Below are positions 4,788 through 5,105 of a DNA stretch of 5,105 nt, piece by piece; the stretch's first letter is position 1; the number at the start of each line of letters is the position of its first letter. The stretch is from Elusimicrobiota bacterium (GTDB lineage Bacteria; Elusimicrobiota; Elusimicrobia; UBA1565; JACRDR01). A program made the position numbers and the translations under genes. The stretch is from assembly GCA_016212845.1 (NCBI GenBank), contig JACRDR010000271.1, positions 1 through 5,105 of the forward strand, in the 5' to 3' direction. The notes beneath the pieces are model-generated. The model was not told where the DNA came from. It was given only the letters and a program-made list of their open reading frames with translations, and made no database searches.

Positions 4788-5105
4788 AAACCCCCATCCT
4801 CGCCGCCCTACTCGCGGCCGCGCTCGCCGCGCCGGCCGCCGCCCAGGACCGCCTGCTCGACCTGGAGCGCAAGATCGACGCCCTGACGCACGAAGTCGAG
4901 CAGCTTAAGCTCGGTTCCGCGGACGCCGCGGACCATGCCGCCGGAGCAGGCAAGGTCTACGGCGCGGCGCAGCGCCGCGTGTCCGTCGGCGGCTACGGCG
5001 AGCTCGTCGCCCAGCGCTTCTCGCGCACGACGCAGAACGGCGGCGTGGCCGGAAAGCGCAATGAGACGGACGCCCAGCGCATCGTGATGTACTTGGGCTA
5101 CAAGT
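4784..5105 (+). CDS. Putative outer-membrane beta-barrel (porin-like) protein (3' end outside window)
   Basis: Only the first 107 codons are present. Residues 1-20 form a clear signal peptide: Lys2, an Ala/Leu-rich core and a PAAA|QD cleavage site. Residues 24-41 form a short coiled coil with hydrophobic residues at L24, L27, I31, L34, V38 and L41, an exact 3-4 spacing that often precedes trimeric porin barrels. A linker then leads to RVSVGGYGELVAQRF (65-79) and TDAQRIVMYLGYK (95-107). These alternating polar/hydrophobic aromatic-rich stretches look like the first barrel strands and resemble the GGYGEL...R.V.YLGY start of porin-like proteins related to phosphate-selective porins O and P (recalled, not searched). 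No CxxCH haem motif is seen in this part. The GTG start overlaps the apbE stop by 4 bases. Passage of iron, a chelate or an electron shuttle is a guess from the operon; the substrate is unknown. Confidence 0.75.
   Translation, partial: MKTPILAALLAAALAAPAAAQDRLLDLERKIDALTHEVEQLKLGSADAADHAAGAGKVYGAAQRRVSVGGYGELVAQRFSRTTQNGGVAGKRNETDAQRIVMYLGYK

Noticed and set aside
1..5105. CRISPR arrays, tRNA genes, insertion sequences, attachment sites
   Set aside because: No regularly spaced repeats, no tRNA-like cloverleaf, no transposase and no terminal inverted repeats were seen. The only clear repeat is the operator pair.

Overview
This is a GC-rich (roughly two-thirds G+C) bacterial window with a tightly packed plus-strand operon and one divergent minus-strand gene. 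Nothing in it (no rRNA, no clade-specific marker) fixes the taxon. The proteins are those of a Gram-negative (diderm) bacterium, because an outer-membrane barrel protein and two proteins with Sec-type signal peptides are present. The signal peptide plus long Pro/Ser/Ala/Val linker on the leftmost protein reminds me of high-GC Elusimicrobiota from metagenomes. That is a recollection of style, not proof.

Layout: (1) Positions 1-1090, minus strand: the first 363 codons of a gene running off the left edge. It encodes an apparently exported protein with a nucleotidyltransferase-fold domain whose order of motifs resembles archaeal-type (class I) CCA-adding enzymes. The frame is open from its ATG to the window edge. 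(2) Positions 1091-1229: a 139-bp divergent intergenic region with a near-consensus sigma-70 promoter followed at once by a perfect 8-3-8 palindrome. (3) Positions 1230-5105, plus strand: feoA, feoB, a Fur-family regulator, apbE (FAD:protein FMN transferase) and the 5' part of an outer-membrane barrel protein. Every junction overlaps by 1 to 4 bases (for apbE this assumes the GTG start), so the five genes should be co-transcribed and translationally coupled.

How the genes fit together: FeoB with its helper FeoA imports Fe2+ across the inner membrane. The Fur-family protein encoded directly behind it is the natural sensor. The palindrome ATTGAAACAGAGTTTCAAT just after the -10 element is its most likely operator. 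A second copy (18 of 23 bases identical over an extended alignment) lies at the beginning of apbE, inside the operon. ApbE is exported and covalently attaches FMN to extracytoplasmic proteins, and the last gene has a signal peptide, a short coiled coil and the start of a barrel. The operon thus joins inner-membrane ferrous iron uptake with a periplasmic flavin-transfer enzyme and a putative outer-membrane channel under one metal-responsive switch. This suggests linked iron acquisition and extracytoplasmic redox chemistry. No flavinylation target is visible in the window.

The points most worth a second look are the paired palindromes, the exported archaeal-CCA-like nucleotidyltransferase, the feoAB-fur-apbE-porin arrangement, and the Asn-to-Thr change in the FeoB G4 motif.
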